The translations under genes were made by a program, and so were the position numbers. DNA of 64,000 nucleotides from Oscillospiraceae bacterium (GTDB taxonomy: Bacteria > Bacillota > Clostridia > Oscillospirales > Oscillospiraceae): assembly GCA_024697625.1 (NCBI GenBank), contig JAILFJ010000129.1, forward strand, positions 1 to 64,000, in the 5' to 3' direction. The notes under the pieces were generated by a model. The model was not told where the DNA came from, made no database searches, and saw only the letters and a program-made list of their open reading frames with translations. This document shows, in pieces, positions 63,282 to 64,000 of this stretch. The first letter of the stretch is position 1, and the number at the start of each line of letters is the position of its first letter.

Positions 63282-64000
63282 TCACTCCGTTCTGAGTTTC
63301 ATATAATCGATGTTGGCTTCAATATCCCCTATAATGCCTGAGTCTGCAAACTGCTTTGCCTGACGGATCGCTGCAAAAAAGCTGTCGGCATTGGAAGAAC
63401 CGTGTGCTTTGATGACCGGTTTTGAGATTCCGATCAGCGCTGTTCCTCCAACCTCGTTCACGTCCATGGATTTCTTCATCAGGTAGAGATCATTCTTCAG
63501 CACTGCTGCAGCAATCTTGTTCTTTGTACTCTTGTAGAACACATCATTTTTCAGCGTCTTCATCATATAGCGTATGACGCCTTCCGTCGATTTGAGGAGT
63601 ACGTTTCCCGTGAAGCCGTCAGTCACAACGACATCTGCTGCACCCGAAAATACGCCTGTCCCCTCTACGTTACCGACAAAACGGATTCTTCCCTCCGCAT
63701 CCGCCTCTCTGAGGAGCTCAAAAGCTCTGTGCTGCAGTTCTCCGCCCTTGGTATCTTCGGTTCCGACGTTCAGCAGTCCCACGCGCGGCTCGGAAAGCCC
63801 CATCAGCTTTTTCGCATAAAAGCTTCCCATAAATGCAAACTGCAAAAGATACTCTGCCGTACATTCCACATTCGCTCCGCAGTCGATCAGCATCACGCCG
63901 TTTTTCCCTGCCGGCAGAACCGGGGCCAGGGCTGCTCTGCGAATACCGTGGATGCGCTTCACAGTCAGGGTTGCGCCGGTCAGCAGTGCCCCTGTGCTGC
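63282..64000 (-). CDS. plsX: Phosphate acyltransferase PlsX (5' part outside window)
   Basis: PlsX interconverts acyl-ACP and acyl phosphate, supplying PlsY for phosphatidic acid synthesis and taking in fatty acids activated by the FakAB system. The visible 239 residues are the C-terminal two thirds: STGALLTGATLTVKRI at the edge (the phosphate-binding SxGNTGA-type region), LIDCGANVECTAEYLLQFA, MGSFYAKKLMG, GLLNVGTEDTKG, VEGTGVFSGAADVVVTDGFTGN (positions near 110-131 of the visible part) and GGTALIG. The gene continues past the right edge; full PlsX is about 330-340 aa. rnc begins three bases after its stop. Confidence 0.95.
   Translation of the reverse strand, partial: STGALLTGATLTVKRIHGIRRAALAPVLPAGKNGVMLIDCGANVECTAEYLLQFAFMGSFYAKKLMGLSEPRVGLLNVGTEDTKGGELQHRAFELLREADAEGRIRFVGNVEGTGVFSGAADVVVTDGFTGNVLLKSTEGVIRYMMKTLKNDVFYKSTKNKIAAAVLKNDLYLMKKSMDVNEVGGTALIGISKPVIKAHGSSNADSFFAAIRQAKQFADSGIIGDIEANIDYMKLRTE

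Overview
The window reads as chromosomal DNA of a Gram-positive anaerobe of the class Clostridia, probably gut-associated. Supporting signs are sigma-A-like promoters with 17-bp spacing, strong GGAGG ribosome sites, Rho-independent terminators, a heterodimeric multidrug ABC pair, LysM and phage-type lysozyme secreted proteins, two DegV (FakB-like) proteins, a NadD-YqeK fusion, and very large secreted proteins with InlB-B, SpaA and MBG-like domains. I did not find tRNA or rRNA genes, a CRISPR array or an intact insertion sequence.

Layout. 1-7000, minus strand: a truncated FMN-binding-repeat protein, a secreted protein of unknown function, acpS and a heterodimeric ABC exporter. 7057-9220: a SEDS-family gene, a free-standing structured RNA with its own promoter and terminator, and gtrA. 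9217-13000: an nfeD-SPFH-hexokinase operon divergent from a Ca2+/Na+ antiporter gene. 13050-16000: LysM protein, secreted lysozyme-like protein, DUF975 membrane protein. 16180-19510: GntR-FCD regulator and two degV genes flanking an XRE-membrane protein. 19836-32912: a single 4358-codon surface protein gene. 33158-41636: small unknown protein, HerA-like ATPase, murF, rfbA, pcrA, DUF4342 protein, RluC/D-type pseudouridine synthase. 41797-45267: a membrane-anchored MBG-type surface protein. 45349-54026, minus strand: rpsU, leuS, rsfS, nadD-yqeK, yhbY, ftsY, smc. 54027-61602: an accessory segment with an integrase remnant, a probable macro-domain remnant, a large M4 metallopeptidase and two glycosyltransferase-type genes. 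61603-64000, minus strand: an Elp3-like radical SAM gene, rnc and the 3' part of plsX.

How it fits together. The right third looks like the widespread clostridial cluster plsX-(acpP)-rnc-radical SAM-smc-ftsY, split by about 7.6 kb of accessory DNA that still carries integrase debris and integrase arm-site-like repeats. Lipid and envelope functions recur: AcpS, PlsX and the DegV proteins (fatty acid supply), the SEDS protein and MurF (peptidoglycan), RfbA, GtrA, GT2 and GT-C proteins (surface glycans), and several secreted hydrolases or adhesins.

Most worth a second look: the structured RNA at 8283-8546, the giant surface protein that lacks a visible wall-anchoring signal, SMC with unusually short coiled-coil arms, the accessory segment inside the plsX-smc cluster, the long leader of the M4 peptidase gene, and the consensus promoter plus two-hairpin leader of rpsU. 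All family assignments come from reading motifs by eye; no database search was run.
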